From Symbiodinium natans (taxonomy: Eukaryota; Sar; Dinophyceae; Suessiales; Symbiodiniaceae), in assembly GCA_905221605.1 (NCBI GenBank), contig CAJNDS010002855.1, positions 137,501 through 201,500 on the forward strand: 64,000 bases of DNA. Reading direction: 5' to 3'. Each line of letters begins with the position of its first letter. The stretch's first letter is position 1. Below are positions 10,659 through 21,236 of the stretch, piece by piece. The notes beneath the pieces were generated by a model. It did not search any database, was not told the origin of the DNA, and saw nothing but the letters and a program-made list of their open reading frames with translations. The position numbers and the translations under genes were made by a program.

Positions 10659-10707
10659 TGCTAGCTTGCATGGGCTCTTCCGCTTGCGTCTGAAGGGCCA
10701 GACTCAG
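10659..10707 (-). CDS. Exon candidate, unidentified gene
   Basis: Acceptor TTTCGGGTTACAG, donor GCTAGCA|GTTCGATG. It reads LSLALQTQAEEPMQAS, phase 0/1, completed by 10441-10586. A GC donor 19 bases further (AAAGG|GCACTT) is an alternative. Confidence 0.55.
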
Positions 10708-11581
10708 CTGTAACCCGAAACCGTCAACCCCAAACCCCCCAAGACATAAACCCCAAACCCTAAGCTTCAACCCCCCCCCCCCCCCAGAAGGGGAATGTTG
10801 GGCATTTTGAGTGCTTGAAGGCTTCGAGGTTTGAGGGTTTGAAGCTTATAGGGTTTGGCGCTTGTGGGGTTTAGAAGTTTAAGGTTTAGGGCTCTTGTGT
10901 GTTCTCGGGTTTTCAGGTTTAAGAAGCCTCGACAGCTTGTTGGGGTTCACAGGGGCTCGTGGGCTGTTGGGGGGGGTTGGGCCTCTAGGGGTTTTAGGGC
11001 GTTAGGGCTTTCGAGTGGTTCTAGGGTTCAAGTCTTTGATGGGCTTTAGGGCTTTCAGGGGCTCTCGGTCCATCAGGGCGTTTAACCCGCAGTCGGGTTT
11101 CTGGGAGGTTTTGGCTTCAGGGCTTTATTTTTTTCGGCTGAGGGTGTTTGGGGGTTCTGGGATGTTAAGAAATGTTAAGGTTTCAAAAGCAACAGTATCC
11201 TTTGTATATAAGTGGGTGCAACTAACGACTTCGGCTTCTGTAGTAGGCCATTCTCCAACGCGCATGACGTTGTCAGAGTTTCCCAGCTTCGAAAACAGCA
11301 AAACTCAAAAGCCTCCCAAAACTCCCCCAAAACTCCCTCCAAAATACCTCAACTACCCAGACCCCAACCTTAAACCCTAAACCCTCAACCCACAAACTCC
11401 CCAAACCCCCTCCCTAAACCCTACACCCTAAACCCTAAACCCTATACCCTACAAACTCCCTCCAAAATCCCTCAACCCCTAACCCTAAACCCTAAACCCC
11501 AAACCCCAAACCCTAAACCCTAAACCCTAAACCCCAAACCCTAAACCCTAAACCCTAAGCCTAAACCCTAAACCCTCAAAC

Positions 11582-11661
11582 CGCACAAATCGGCTCCCCG
11601 GCGCCTCCACTGCGTCTGAGCTTCGACCACGGCGCCGGGCGCTGCTCCGCACGGTTGGCAC
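11582..11661 (-). CDS. Exon candidate, unidentified gene
   Basis: Acceptor AGTCTCTAG, donor TTTGTGCG|GTTTGAGGG. The phase-compatible frame (2/0) reads ANRAEQRPAPWSKLRRSGGA then GEPICA. Two other minus frames are also open. Confidence 0.45.
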
Positions 11662-12232
11662 CTAGAGACTGTGGTTAGGGTTTAGGGTTCAGGGTTAAGG
11701 GTTTAGGGTTTAGGGCTTATAAGGTTTAGGGCTTAGGGTTTAGGGTTTTGGTTTTTGTCAGGTTTCACGATTTCTGGGGTTGATAGGGTTTATGTTTATA
11801 TAGTATGTTGGGGTGGTATAAGGTGCGTATCAGGGTCTAGGGTCCTTTTGGGGTTCCTTGAGTGAGCCACAGGAAGATCGAGGGCCGAAAGTCCTAAACC
11901 CTAAGCCCTAAACCCTAAACCCTAAACCCTAGTTTACGCTGCAAACCCTCCCATCCCCAGGTCCTAAACCCTGCCCTGAACTGCAACCCCAAACCCGAAA
12001 CCCCGAACCCTAGCCGGTCACACCCTCCAACCCCCTTGAAACCTGTTAAAATTTTCAACCCCAGGAGCAACTCATCTGAGAACTCGAACACCCAAACTCT
12101 GCATCCTAGAGCCTAAACCCCCTACACCCTGCACCCCAACCTTAAACCCTGAACCCGAAACCCTAAACCCTAAACCCTACACCCCAAACCCTGACTCCTG
12201 AAACCCTCCCCCCCCCCCCCCCCCCCACACAC

Positions 12233-12297
12233 CCAAGTCTTTGTCCCGCCCCCGAATCCCTGGCCTGCAGGCCATCACGCTCCGGTGACTTCGACAA
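12233..12297 (-). CDS. Exon candidate, unidentified gene
   Basis: An excellent acceptor CCTTCCTTTCAG. It reads LSKSPERDGLQARDSGAGQR then L, phase 0/2, donor CTTGG|GTGTGTGGG. The donor lies beside a poly-C run and is uncertain. Confidence 0.5.
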
Positions 12298-12443
12298 CTG
12301 AAAGGAAGGTTTGGGGCTTTGGGATTTAGCGGCTTTTAGGGCAAAAAACCCTAAACCCTAAACCCTAGACCCTAAACCCTAAACCCTAGACCCTAAACCC
12401 TAAACCCTAATCCTTATAGGTTCTAGGGCTTACGGTCGCTTAC

Positions 12444-12536
12444 AGGCCTTGTGCCTCTCAGGCTGCTGTTCTCTATGAGAGTCTTATAGGGATGCTCATC
12501 TTGAGATGAGGGGCTTGCGCAGGAGGCTCCCACGAA
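12444..12536 (-). CDS. Exon, unidentified protein
   Basis: Acceptor ATGCACGTTTCAG, donor AGGCCT|GTAAGCGAC, both strong. Thirty-one codons, phase 0/0: FVGASCASPSSQDEHPYKTL then IENSSLRGTRP. In phase with 12233-12297. Confidence 0.7.
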
Positions 12537-12554
12537 CTGAAACGTGCATCTGTA

Positions 12555-12689
12555 CTAGACCCGGGAGGAAGCTAGGAACAAAAAGGGTGGGGTGCCCTTT
12601 TTGGCTTTAAGGGGGTTCAGGGAACCTAAACCCTAAACCCTAAACCCTAAACCCTAAAAAATGAAAAAAGTGCCCACTCCCGGTCCTAG
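12555..12689. mobile_element. Family-B short element split by a CCCTAAA array
   Basis: Left end CTAGACCCGGGAGGAAGCTA, right end GTGCCCACTCCCGGTCCTAG, matching the intact copy at 57722-57834. The centre is interrupted by AACCCTAAA units at 12624-12657. Confidence 0.75.
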
Positions 12690-12873
12690 TATAAGGCTTA
12701 GATCTTCGGGGGTTCAAAGGCTGAGGCTGTCAGGGTCTGAGGGATTAGGGACTGAAGAGTTCAAGGGCTCGAGGGTTTAGGGTTTAGGGTTTAGGGTTTA
12801 GGGTTTAGGGTTTAGGGTTTAGGGTTTAGGGTGGTGTAGTGTATGTATCTTGGCACCAGATCCTGCCTCCGAC

Positions 12874-12915
12874 CATCTCAGGAGTTTGTCTTGAGGCTTC
12901 CTTTAATGCAAGCAT
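12874..12915 (-). CDS. Exon candidate, unidentified gene
   Basis: Acceptor TTGTGGACCCAG, donor CCTGAGATG|GTCGGAGG. It reads MLALKEASRQTPEM, phase 0/0; the frame stays open further as VGGRIWCQDTYTTPP. In phase with 12444-12536. Confidence 0.5.
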
Positions 12916-13000
12916 CTGGGTCCACAATTTCACCCTTTCAAGGCTTCTGCTACGCAGGTGGGCCAGGGTTATAACACATAACACTGCAGATCCTCCTTAC

Positions 13001-13094
13001 CATCTTCATCCGCTTGTTCATCTTCATGCTCTTTCGGGTCTTTCCCATCACCAGCAGCCTCCGGCTGTGTCTTCGCACGTTTTCCAGCCTTGCC
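13001..13094 (-). CDS. Exon candidate, acidic Lys/Glu-rich linker
   Basis: Acceptor TTGCAACCCAG, donor GAAGATG|GTAAGGAG. It reads GKAGKRAKTQPEAAGDGKDP then KEHEDEQADEDG, phase 0/1. It abuts the next entry at one base, so the two are alternatives or separated by an unrecognised boundary. Confidence 0.5.
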
Positions 13095-13193
13095 CTGGGT
13101 TGCAATTCAACCCTCCCATGAAGTTGGCTGTCAGGCGAGCTCTCTGTGTTGTTTCTTCGTGGAAGAAGTCATCTTGTCTGACGATGAGCATGC
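13094..13193 (-). CDS. Exon candidate, unidentified gene
   Basis: Acceptor CAGCTAAG, donor AACCCAGG|GCAAGGC (GC donor). Phase 2/2. It reads MLIVRQDDFFHEETTQRARL then TANFMGGLNCNP. Strong coding look; the antisense plus-strand frame (HLHPLVHLHALSG) is a shadow. Confidence 0.55.
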
Positions 13194-13324
13194 CTTAGCT
13201 GGCTACATCATGCAAAAAATTTTGCTTGCAGATCAGCAAGTCGAGACCCGCTGATCGATTTACTGCTAAATGATATCACTGCTTTTCTTCGGCGGACAAG
13301 TTCTTCTTGAATGTAGAGTCAACC

Positions 13325-13396
13325 GGGTACTTAGCTCAGTGGTTAGAGCGGCTGACTGCAGATCAGCATGTCCCTGGTTCAAATCCGGCTTAAGGG
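13325..13396 (+). tRNA. tRNA-Cys(GCA)-like remnant
   Basis: A D arm with stem GCTC/GAGC, an anticodon arm GCTGA-CTGCAGA-TCAGC with anticodon GCA, and a T arm CCTGG-TTCAAAT-CCGGC are clear. The 5' acceptor strand GGGTACT has no partner: the 3' side is TTAAGGG. It is a decayed gene or the head of a tRNA-derived short element. The fragment GCAGATCAGCA also appears 100 bases upstream at 13231. Confidence 0.7.
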
Positions 13397-13469
13397 TTTG
13401 GGGGCAGATAAAGGTGCAAGGGTTTAGAGCTTAAGGATATAGGGTTTCCAGGGTTTAGAGGGGATCAAC

Positions 13470-13525
13470 AGGGGGCAAGGAGTTCTGCCCTTCCCGCGCC
13501 TCACGGCTCCACCACCCATGGATCC
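13470..13525 (-). CDS. Exon candidate, weak
   Basis: Acceptor TTATTCGAAG, donor GCCCCCT|GTTGATC. It reads IHGWWSREAREGQNSLPP, phase 2/0. Array orientation around it is atypical (G on both sides) and the phase does not fit its downstream neighbour. Confidence 0.35.
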
Positions 13526-13726
13526 CTTCGAATAACTCGAACCTTCCTCTTTGACGGCAAAGAGTTTAGGGTTGAGCATTGAGTCATTGATGGTTCAGGG
13601 TTGAGGAAAACCATTCTAGACTCTAAGGCAACTTACAGCCCTAAACCCTAAACCCTACACCCTAAACCCCAAACCCTAAACCCTAAACCCTTAAAGGCAG
13701 GTCAGTAAAGAGAACAGGCCGGCCAC

Positions 13727-13750
13727 CTCGGCCACAGTTGTTGCGCGCTC
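13727..13750 (-). CDS. Short exon candidate
   Basis: Acceptor GAGATGTCAG, donor GTGGCCGAG|GTGGCC. It reads ERATTVAE, phase 0/0; the frame stays open as VAGLFSLLTCL. In phase with 14280-14351. Confidence 0.4.
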
Positions 13751-14279
13751 CTGACATCTCAGGGAATATTGGCTGGAAGGGTTTAGGTTTAGGGTTTGGG
13801 GTTTAGGGTCTAGGGTTTAGGGTTTAGGGTTTAGGGTTTAGGGTTTAGGGTTTAGGGTTTAGGGTTTAGGGGAAACGCGCTCGAGGTTCATACACGATAC
13901 TTAGCAACCCAGGAAATAAAGGACGCCCTGTTTTGCTGAAAAAGGGGCTTACAAGGGGACCTAAACCCTCTAAAAACCCGTTCCAGATACAACGTTGCTT
14001 TGACTGTGGACGAAATACAGAACCACCTCCCCTGTGTTTTGGATGTTTTTGTTGCCACACCCTACTTTCTCGTTGGGCTGGGGGCGGCGGAGCTGCACCA
14101 CGGCCCCAAAACCCTAACCTTCCAAAAAACTTTAAACTCCACACCCCCCAAATCCTAGACCCTCTAAACCCTAAACCCAAACCCCAAACCCTAAACCCTG
14201 AACCCTAAACCCTAAACCCTAAACCCCCACCCCCCACCCCCCCCCCCCCCAAAAAAAAAAAAAAAAAAAGCAAGCCCAC

Positions 14280-14351
14280 GTCCTCCGACTTCCGCCGCGG
14301 GCGCACGCCAGCGCGAATCGGCGCGAAAGGCGAGTCGTCCTCGGGGCTCCG
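14280..14351 (-). CDS. Exon, unidentified protein
   Basis: Acceptor GAACCCCCAAG, donor GAGGAC|GTGGGCTT. Twenty-four codons, phase 0/0: RSPEDDSPFAPIRAGVRPRR then KSED. Confidence 0.6.
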
Positions 14352-14354
14352 CTT

Positions 14355-14521
14355 GGGGGTTCATGGTACTTATTAAAACCCAATCAGAACTGCACTTAGG
14401 GTTTAGGGTTTAGGGTTTCGGGTTTAGGGTTTAGGGTTTAGGGTTCAGGGTTTAGGGTTTAACCTGTACTTTTAGACTCACTTATATGCCCCTTAAGTGC
14501 CAAATGCTGGTTATCATTGGG
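14355..14521. mobile_element. Family-C element split by a TTTAGGG array
   Basis: The left half GGGGTTCATGGTACTTATTA ends at CTGCACTT (14395); the right half resumes after the array at 14463 with CTGTACTTT and ends ATCATTGGGTTAT. Between them lie nine TTTAGGG-type units. Compare the unsplit copy at 44877-45018. Confidence 0.7.
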
Positions 14522-14533
14522 TTATCCGCCGAC

Positions 14534-14571
14534 CCCAGCAACAGCGGGGCGGCGTCAGTGAAGACCCTCCG
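14534..14571 (-). CDS. Exon candidate, weak borders
   Basis: Acceptor GGAAACAAG after poly-G, donor TGCTGGG|GTCGGC. It reads RRVFTDAAPLLL, and the frame continues GSADNPMI. The coding look is good but the donor is uncertain. Confidence 0.4.
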
Positions 14572-14579
14572 CTTGTTTC

Positions 14580-15297
14580 CCCCCCCCCCCCCCCCATCCC
14601 TGCCCTGACCGCTTCCAGCGCCTACTCCGCCCCTGACCACTTTTGCCCTGCCTTCCGCCCCTAACCCTCCCAACCCCTTCCCCTGCCCCCCCTCCCCACT
14701 ACCCTTCCCCTTCCCAACCATTCCACTCCACCTCTCCACTTACCCATCACCTACTCCGCCCTGACCAATCTTTTGTGTGAGACATCCCCCCCTCCCCCAC
14801 CCCCACCCCCCCACCCCCCCCCACCCCCCCCCTACCGCCAACTCCGACCAATTGTCAATCAAGGATTGCAGCGCACGCCCACCCCCCAAGCCTTCCGCCC
14901 CCAACTCCCTAATCCGCCACCAACCCTCTACCGTTGCCGCTCCTCCTCTGTTCTGAGCCCTCTTTCACTCCCCCTCTCTGCTTCCTGTCCTGCTTACCCA
15001 TCCTCCTCCCCTACCCCTTCCCCATCCCTGTCCCCCCCTCCCCCTCCCCACCCTCTGCTTACCTATACCTCCTCCACCTACCCCCACTCCCACCACCACC
15101 AACCCCTTCCCCCCACTCTCCCCTTCCCAACCACCACCTCTCCACTTGCCCATCCCGCTCCTTCCCCTGCCGACCCATTCCACTCCGCCTCTCCACTTGC
15201 CCCCTTGCCCCCCCCCTTCCGACCGCTCCCCTACCCCTTCCCCATCTCTGTCTTCTCTGCCATCCCACCCCTCCCCACGTACGACCGTCCCACCCCT

Positions 15298-15328
<31 letters not shown>

Positions 15329-15830
15329 CCATCCCTCCCCCTGCAAGCCTCCCGCCTATCTGGCTCCCCCTCTTCTATGCCCCCCCCTCCACCCCGCTCC
15401 ACCCACCCGTGTCTTTTCTCACCAATCTGGGTAGTTGATGCCAATCACGACCGCTCTCACCACTCTCATCGGCCCCCCCCACTCCCCCCACCCTCACCCC
15501 CCCCCCCCTCCCCATCCCTCCCACTGTAGGCCTACCCTCCACCGCCTACTCACCAATGTCTGCAATTTCAGGCCGCCCTGACCGCTCCCCCACTCTCATC
15601 GATGCCCCCCACTCCCGAATCCGCCATCCACCCCCCCCACCCACTCACGCCCTCCCTACCCTTTCCCCCCTCCCTGGCCCTCCCCACCACCCTTCCCCTC
15701 TCCACTAACCCATCCTCCATCCCTTCCACTGTGGCCTCCTCCGCCCTGACCAATCTTTTTGTGTTTGAGACATCCCCACCCTTCCCATACCTGCCTACTC
15801 CGACCAATTTTCTGGTGTTTCAGGCATCCG
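14580..15830. repeat. 1.2-kb homopyrimidine/homopurine tract
   Basis: The plus strand is almost only C and T (CCCCTCCCC, CACTCCACCTCTCCACTTGC and similar words), with internal near-repeats of TTACCCATCC and CCACTCCGCCTCTCCACTTG. Long open frames on both strands here are Pro/Ser- or Gly/Arg-rich by composition and are not called as genes. Confidence 0.9.
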
Positions 15831-15839
15831 CCCCCAACT

Positions 15840-16500
15840 CGCTGGTGAATCAGGGATTGCAGCTCAGGCGGGCCTGCTCTGGAGATCGGCCGCGGTACTG
15901 CCCACGTCACTGGCCCTTTTGGGGGTCGGCGGCACTGGCGGTAGCCATTAAATCGGGCAGCGCGAGGTCCCCAAAGGACCGAGCAAATGCGGACCTTTTA
16001 GCCCGGGTCGTCCCGGGAATAGCCTTGCTGGCCTCTGGCCTTCTGCGAAGCAGAATTAGGCCGGACGCCAGTGCCGCCGACCCCCGCGTGCCGCCGGTGA
16101 ACGGTTTTTTTTTCGTGGTTTTTTGCCTCGCCACGGAGGCCCCCAGAGGGCGCGCATCATGAGCATCAGCGGGTCCAGCCCGGGACCCCCAGGCGCGCAT
16201 CAGGAGCATCAGCGGCTCCCGGGGCGGAACCCGGGGGCGCATCAGGAGCATGATGCCCCCCAAAGGGCGGGCATAAGCGACGTGTCTAAGCCCGGGGCTA
16301 GGAAAAAGGGAGTTTAGGGGCCTTATAAAGTGCTTAGAAACGTTAAGGGAGTCTAGGAGCCTCAAACGCTTAGAGATTTGAAGGGAGTTTAGGGGCCTGA
16401 ACATGCTTAGAAACTTAACGCTTAGAGATGTTAAGGGAGTTTAGGGGCCTCAACATGCTTAGAAATTGCTCGCCCCGGGCTTCTGCGTGCGCTGCCCGCC
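15840..16500. other. GC-rich segment with two local tandem repeats
   Basis: 15850-16110 is GC-rich unique sequence, open on both strands for up to about 180 codons (plus 15602-16162, minus 15907-16404), without splice logic or a recognised domain. 16146-16255 holds three or four copies of GCGCATCAGGAGCATCAGCG-like units. 16305-16465 holds three units of about 50-60 bases built from TTAAGGGAGTTTAGGGGCCT and ATGCTTAGAAA. Confidence 0.6.
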
Positions 16501-16947
16501 CATGGGCGCAGCCCCTTAAAATAAGTGCAGTCATAATTGGGTTCCTAAGCGCTGGGGCGTTGTACCGCTTGCAGCCTACGCGGCCTCGTCAGGCCGGGTG
16601 GCTAAAGGGCTTTCGGGTTTCAGGGTTTAGGATCTGAGGCATAGGGCTTGGGGTTTAGCCTTTGGGGGTTTGGGGAGTTTAGAGTCTATAGGGGCTTCGG
16701 CATTTAGGGAATTTCGGGAATTAGGGTTTGGGGTTTAATAGGGTTTCGGGTTTAGGGTTGGCCGGAATTGAGGCCAAGGCCCCCTCGAAAGCACCCCTGA
16801 GCCGGAAGCCCTCCAGTCTACTTACCCTGAAACCCCTACACTTAAACCCCGAAACTCTACAAATCCTAAATCCTAAACCCTGAACTCACACCCTCAACCC
16901 TGAAACCTCAACCCTGAATGTATGCAAGGGCCGACCCGCAACAACAC

Positions 16948-17002
16948 CTGGCGGACAAAACTTGGCAGACGGGTGACCCCAGATGCCATCGGTCCGCCAG
17001 GC
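16948..17002 (-). CDS. Exon candidate, unidentified gene
   Basis: Acceptor CCCCCCTACAG, donor CCGCCAG|GTGTTG, both strong. The 0/1 frame reads AWRTDGIWGHPSAKFCPP; the 2/2 frame reads LADRWHLGSPVCQVLSA. The frame cannot be settled by eye. Confidence 0.6.
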
Positions 17003-17522
17003 CTGTAGGGGGGGGGGGGGGGGTGGCCTCTTTTGTATTTTATTTTTTTTTTTTTTTTGGGGGGGGGGGGGGGAAGGTTGGTATAGAAAGGATTCGAGAA
17101 CTTGGGATATATTTAGGGGAGCCCCTACTTTGGGAAATGCCCAAAAAGCACGCCAAGAACAGCAATAAAACAGTGTGAAAGTAAGATATGTCTTGGCGTT
17201 TTGCTTCAAGACCCCAAACTCAAACCCTGCACCCTACGTTTCCTAGCAAAATAGGCCATTGCAGAAACCCAAGAGGGGGTTCAGGGGGGTATGTAACCCA
17301 AAGTTCCCGAATACCCCCCACTACCCCCTTAAGGCTCCTCAAGCTTCCCTAAGGTTCCCCGGGTACCTTCCCTTAAGAACGCGATAATCATAAGGGCCTA
17401 GGGATCGTCACCACTTGGCGCACGAGGTACTCCCCCTTGCCTCCTTCAGGCCCCCCCTAAACCCTAAACCCTAAACCCTAATTACACCCTGAACCCTAAA
17501 TCCTAAACCCGAAACCCCGAAC

Positions 17523-17577
17523 GCGGGCAGGGGGAGTACAAAACAGGCTCCGCAGGCCTCTTGAAAGCCCCGAGCGG
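17523..17577 (-). CDS. Exon candidate, unidentified gene
   Basis: Acceptor AAAAGGCTAAG, donor GCCCGC|GTTCGGGG. It reads PLGAFKRPAEPVLYSPCP (0/1); a second open frame reads ARGFQEACGACFVLPLPA. Confidence 0.5.
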
Positions 17578-17888
17578 CTTAGCCTTTTAGTTTATTGGCG
17601 GCCCAGCTTCGAGGGTTTTAGGTTTAGAAAAACTCTCCCGCCTTCTCACCACCCCAACCCCCTCCCACCCCCTCTCAAAAAACTCCAAAAAAGCAACCCC
17701 ACAAGGCACCTCTAAACACCGAAACCCTTAAACCCTTAAACCTTCAAGCACTGCACCCTAAACCTGCAGACACCCCTGAAACACGCTGAAGCCTCGAAAA
17801 CTTCAGAAACCTTACACCCTAAAACAATTAAACCTACACCCCTCAAAAGCGAGAGAGAGAGAGAGAGAGAGAGTGCGAGAAAAAGAGC

Positions 17889-17945
17889 CGGGCCTCCCCT
17901 TAATCGACGGGAGCTTGACAGAGGCCGTCTTCCCGGCAAGCATGG
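17889..17945 (-). CDS. Exon candidate, unidentified gene
   Basis: Acceptor GGCCCGCCCCAG, putative GC donor GGCCCG|GCTCTT. It reads MLAGKTASVKLPSIKGRP after two bases. A (GA)n run lies at 17850-17873, downstream in the intron. Confidence 0.45.
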
Positions 17946-18557
17946 CTGGGGCGGGCCTCAGACGAGAGGGGTTTAGGGTTTAGGGTTTAGGGTTTAGGGT
18001 TTAGGGTTTAGGGGTTTAGGGGTTGAGGGGTTGAGGGGTTGAGGGGTTGAGGAGTTCTAGGGCTTAGGGGCTTCGGAGTTTTAAGGCGTAGGGTTGTGGA
18101 CTCTGTAGGTTGTCAATTGAGCTTAGGGCTTCAGGCATAGTCTGTCCAGGTTTTGCATGGCGTTTAGGGCTTCTAAAGGGCAGCACAGGGGCTTGCAGAG
18201 TTACAGCCTTTAGCGGTATCGCGCTCTTCGGGAGAAATTGTATGTGTGAGTTTTGACGTATTGAAAAAGGAACAACCCTACATTGCCACTTAAATCCTAA
18301 ACCTGACGCGCCATAGAACCTAAACCCAAAGTAAACTCTCAACCTTACAGAGGGGGAGACACAAAAAAGGGCACCAATGGGGGGGGGGGTGCAAAAGCAT
18401 AACCACCTGAACCAAACAATGACTGTACTAGTTTATGCCAAATGGAACAACCCTAAATCTTAAAAGTTGAAACCCTTTAGATCCTGAACCCTCAACCCTA
18501 AAGCCTTTAAACCATAAATCCTAAACCCTGAACCCTAAACCCTTAAAACCCCTGAAC

Positions 18558-18582
18558 CTGGTTGTAGGGGCTGCAGAGTCAA
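18558..18582 (-). CDS. Short exon candidate
   Basis: Acceptor CCAAGCTCCCAG, donor CAACCAG|GTTCAGGGG. It reads LTLQPLQP, phase 0/1. Confidence 0.4.
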
Positions 18583-18986
18583 CTGGGAGCTTGGGTGTTA
18601 AGTGGTGTGGTCAGTTCCTGGAACTAAGGCACCTGTTTTGGGTTTAGGGTTTAGAATTTGGGGTTTCGGGCTTAGGCTTACGACGAGGTGTCCGCTCAGG
18701 GACCATACTTTGTTGGAGGCCTGGGGTTCAGGGTTGGGAGGGTGCTCGAACATTGAGGTATGGAGGATTAAGAGCCGCATGTTCTCAAAACTACAAGCCC
18801 GAAGAGCCCAGTTCTCATCCGAGAAGAAGGGGCCTAGTGTGCACCTGCAGGCCCGTGAAAGCTCTCTAGACCCCTAAACCTTAAAACCCTTGCCCCTAAA
18901 CCCTAAACCCTGAACCCTAAACCCCAAATAACCCCGAACCCTAAACCCTAAACCCTAAAACCCTAAACCCTAAACCCTAAACAAGC

Positions 18987-19020
18987 CCTGCCGGGCTGCG
19001 ACTGCCGGCCAACGAAGCCG
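18987..19020 (-). CDS. Short exon candidate
   Basis: A long pyrimidine acceptor TCCGCTCTGGGCGCAG, GC donor CGGCAGG|GCTTGTTTAGGG. It reads GFVGRQSQPGR (phase 1/0). Confidence 0.45.
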
Positions 19021-19838
19021 CTGCGCCCAGAGCGGACATGGGTGAAAGGTAAGGGCTCCTCCATAGGGTTTAGGGTTTAGGGTTTAGGGTTGAGGGTTTA
19101 GGGTTGAGGGTTTAGGGTTTAGGGCTACTTGGAGGTTCATGGTGCTTATTCACCCAGTAATAAATGTACTTATCAGGGTGTTTAGGGTTTAGGGTTCAGG
19201 GTTTAAGGTTTAGGGTTGAGGGTTCAGGGATTTGGGTTTGGGGTTTAGGCTTTAGGGTTTAGGGTTTGGGGTTTCTTGGGTTGATGGTCGAAGGGTTATA
19301 CAGAGCGCACAAGGATCTTCTATAGGGTCTCTTCTGGCTCCTAGGGCTTTCAGACCGCGTGCACAGGTTTCAGCGTTGAATTTCGGGCTTAGGCTTGAGG
19401 GCTTAGGGTTTAAGTTTGCTGGCATTACAAGGATTCTGGGGTTCAGCACATGAAGGTTAGGGATTTCGCGCTTAAAGCCTAATGAGAACGCCAGTCCCTC
19501 AACACGTTCAGGGTTTTGGGTTTCGGGTTTAGGGGTGTTCATCGTGTTTGCCCTATGCACCGAGCCCCGCACCTTTAAAAGCGCAACATACCCACCCACC
19601 CACCCACCCACCCCTTAGGGTTTAGGGTTTAGGGTTTAGGGTTTTGAACCCCTAACAGGGAGCCCTGAACTCTGAACCCCAAAATGCATCAAAGCCTACC
19701 CCCGGGACAACTAACCCTAAAGCCCTAAGCCCTTAGCCCTAAACCCTTTCAACCCTAAGCCCTAAGCCCTAAACCCTAAACCTTAAACCCTAAACCTTAA
19801 ACCCTAAACCCTAAACCCCCCCAAATGGTGTCGAAGAC

Positions 19839-19931
19839 CCCTCCCCCCCGCCGGCGACGGCACGATGCCGGCAAACGCCGGAGCCGTCGGGACGGTCATC
19901 GCCACGGCGCCATGGTGGAAACAAGGCCCAG
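19839..19931 (-). CDS. Exon candidate, Ala/Pro-rich
   Basis: Acceptor GTTTGGGCCCAG, donor GGAGGG|GTCTTCG. Phase 2/1. It reads GPCFHHGAVAMTVPTAPAFA then GIVPSPAGGR. The acceptor lies just left of a (TA)n-rich stretch at 19948-20045. Confidence 0.5.
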
Positions 19932-20299
19932 CTGGGCCCAAACAACTATATGTTTATATAGTATATACATATATATATATATATAGTGGCTTATATGTCT
20001 ATAAGTATATAATTATATATATATATATATGGATATATATATATATACAGAGTTCTTCCTATGCTATTTGTATGTTTCAATATCAATGTCTATGTTTCAG
20101 GAACCTCAAAGATGCTTGAAAATGTTAACGGGATCCTTCTTTGTTGAAGGATATGTCCATAGCCCATAGTCATGTTGGGATTCGGATTCCATTATGCTTA
20201 GAAAACAAAGGCTGTGAAGTGCCCTATAAACCCTAAAAACCCTAAAAAAAACCTAAACACCCTAAAAACCCTAACCCCCCCCCCGCCTACTAGATTTAC

Positions 20300-20385
20300 A
20301 AGCGCGGCATGCGCTCCTTCTAAGAAGGGCCGCGCGCTGTGTGTAATAGCTGCGGGGCCGCACCGGATCAGGACTCAAGTAGCGA
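20300..20385 (-). CDS. Exon, unidentified protein
   Basis: Acceptor GGCAAGGCTTGCAG, donor CGCGCTT|GTAAATC. Phase 1/1. It reads RYLSPDPVRPRSYYTQRAAL then LRRSACRA. The other two minus frames are stopped, so the frame is clear. It completes the codon left by 21446-21537. Confidence 0.65.
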
Positions 20386-20572
20386 CTGCAAGCCTTGCCA
20401 GATAGTCCTAAGAGTTGAGGGTTTAGGCTTTAGGGGGTTTATAGGGTTTCGTGTAAGGCTTATAGGGCTTCGATCGGGTTAACCGCACGAAGTAGGACAG
20501 AAGTGCGCAAGAGCGCACGGTTCGCAGGATTTGCAGCGCCCCTGATCGCAAGCGACTCAACCCTGCCTTAAC

Positions 20573-20628
20573 GAGGGCCACAGGGTACCTTACCCTAAAC
20601 TCTTCATGAGGGCCACAGGGTACCTTAC
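20573..20628. repeat. Two copies of a 21-mer, 35 bases apart
   Basis: GAGGGCCACAGGGTACCTTAC occurs at 20573-20593 and again at 20608-20628. The stretch 20386-21445 otherwise holds low-complexity TATGCATG-type sequence (20740-21100) and no supported exon. Confidence 0.85.
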
Positions 20629-21236
20629 TCTAAATCCCCCACCCCTGTTGGGGAGCATCCAGTAGGGTACATGCAGTTTAGGTAACCCCGAATAAACCGA
20701 ACCCAAAAACTGCAAGCAAGAATCATGATTCACTTAGAACCGCATGCTTGTACATGAAGGCAATTACCTGTGTGTGTGAGAGACCATGCAGTTGTTTATG
20801 TGCGTGCTGTATGAATGCACTTAACTATGCATGCATCTGCGCACTTAACTATGCATGCATCTCCGCATGTAATATTGTATACATATATATATATATATGC
20901 ATATGCATATATGCATATTTGTGTGTATACATGCTTGTATGCGTGCAGTTGTGTATGTATTTGTCTGCGCAGCCATGTATGAAATTGCGGGTGTATCTGT
21001 GAATGCACATATGTACGTATGCAAGCATGCAAGACAGCCTCTCCTTCTCTGTGTAGACGCACGTACGAATGTGTGCATGTAAGCGCGCGCATGTGCGCAA
21101 ACCTGCCTTTCTGTCCATCAGTCCGTCCGTCTGTCCGGCTGTCTGTCTGTTGGTGCGTCTTCTAGCTTGCATGTCTGCAGATGTACGTTCCCTGACGCTT
21201 TTCAACTGTGACACACCCCCGAACGTAACTCAACCT

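Noticed and set aside
14773-15529. Long Pro/Ser-rich plus ORFs and Gly-rich minus ORFs
   Set aside because: They come from the homopyrimidine tract; both strands and several frames are open by composition, with no domain or splice logic.
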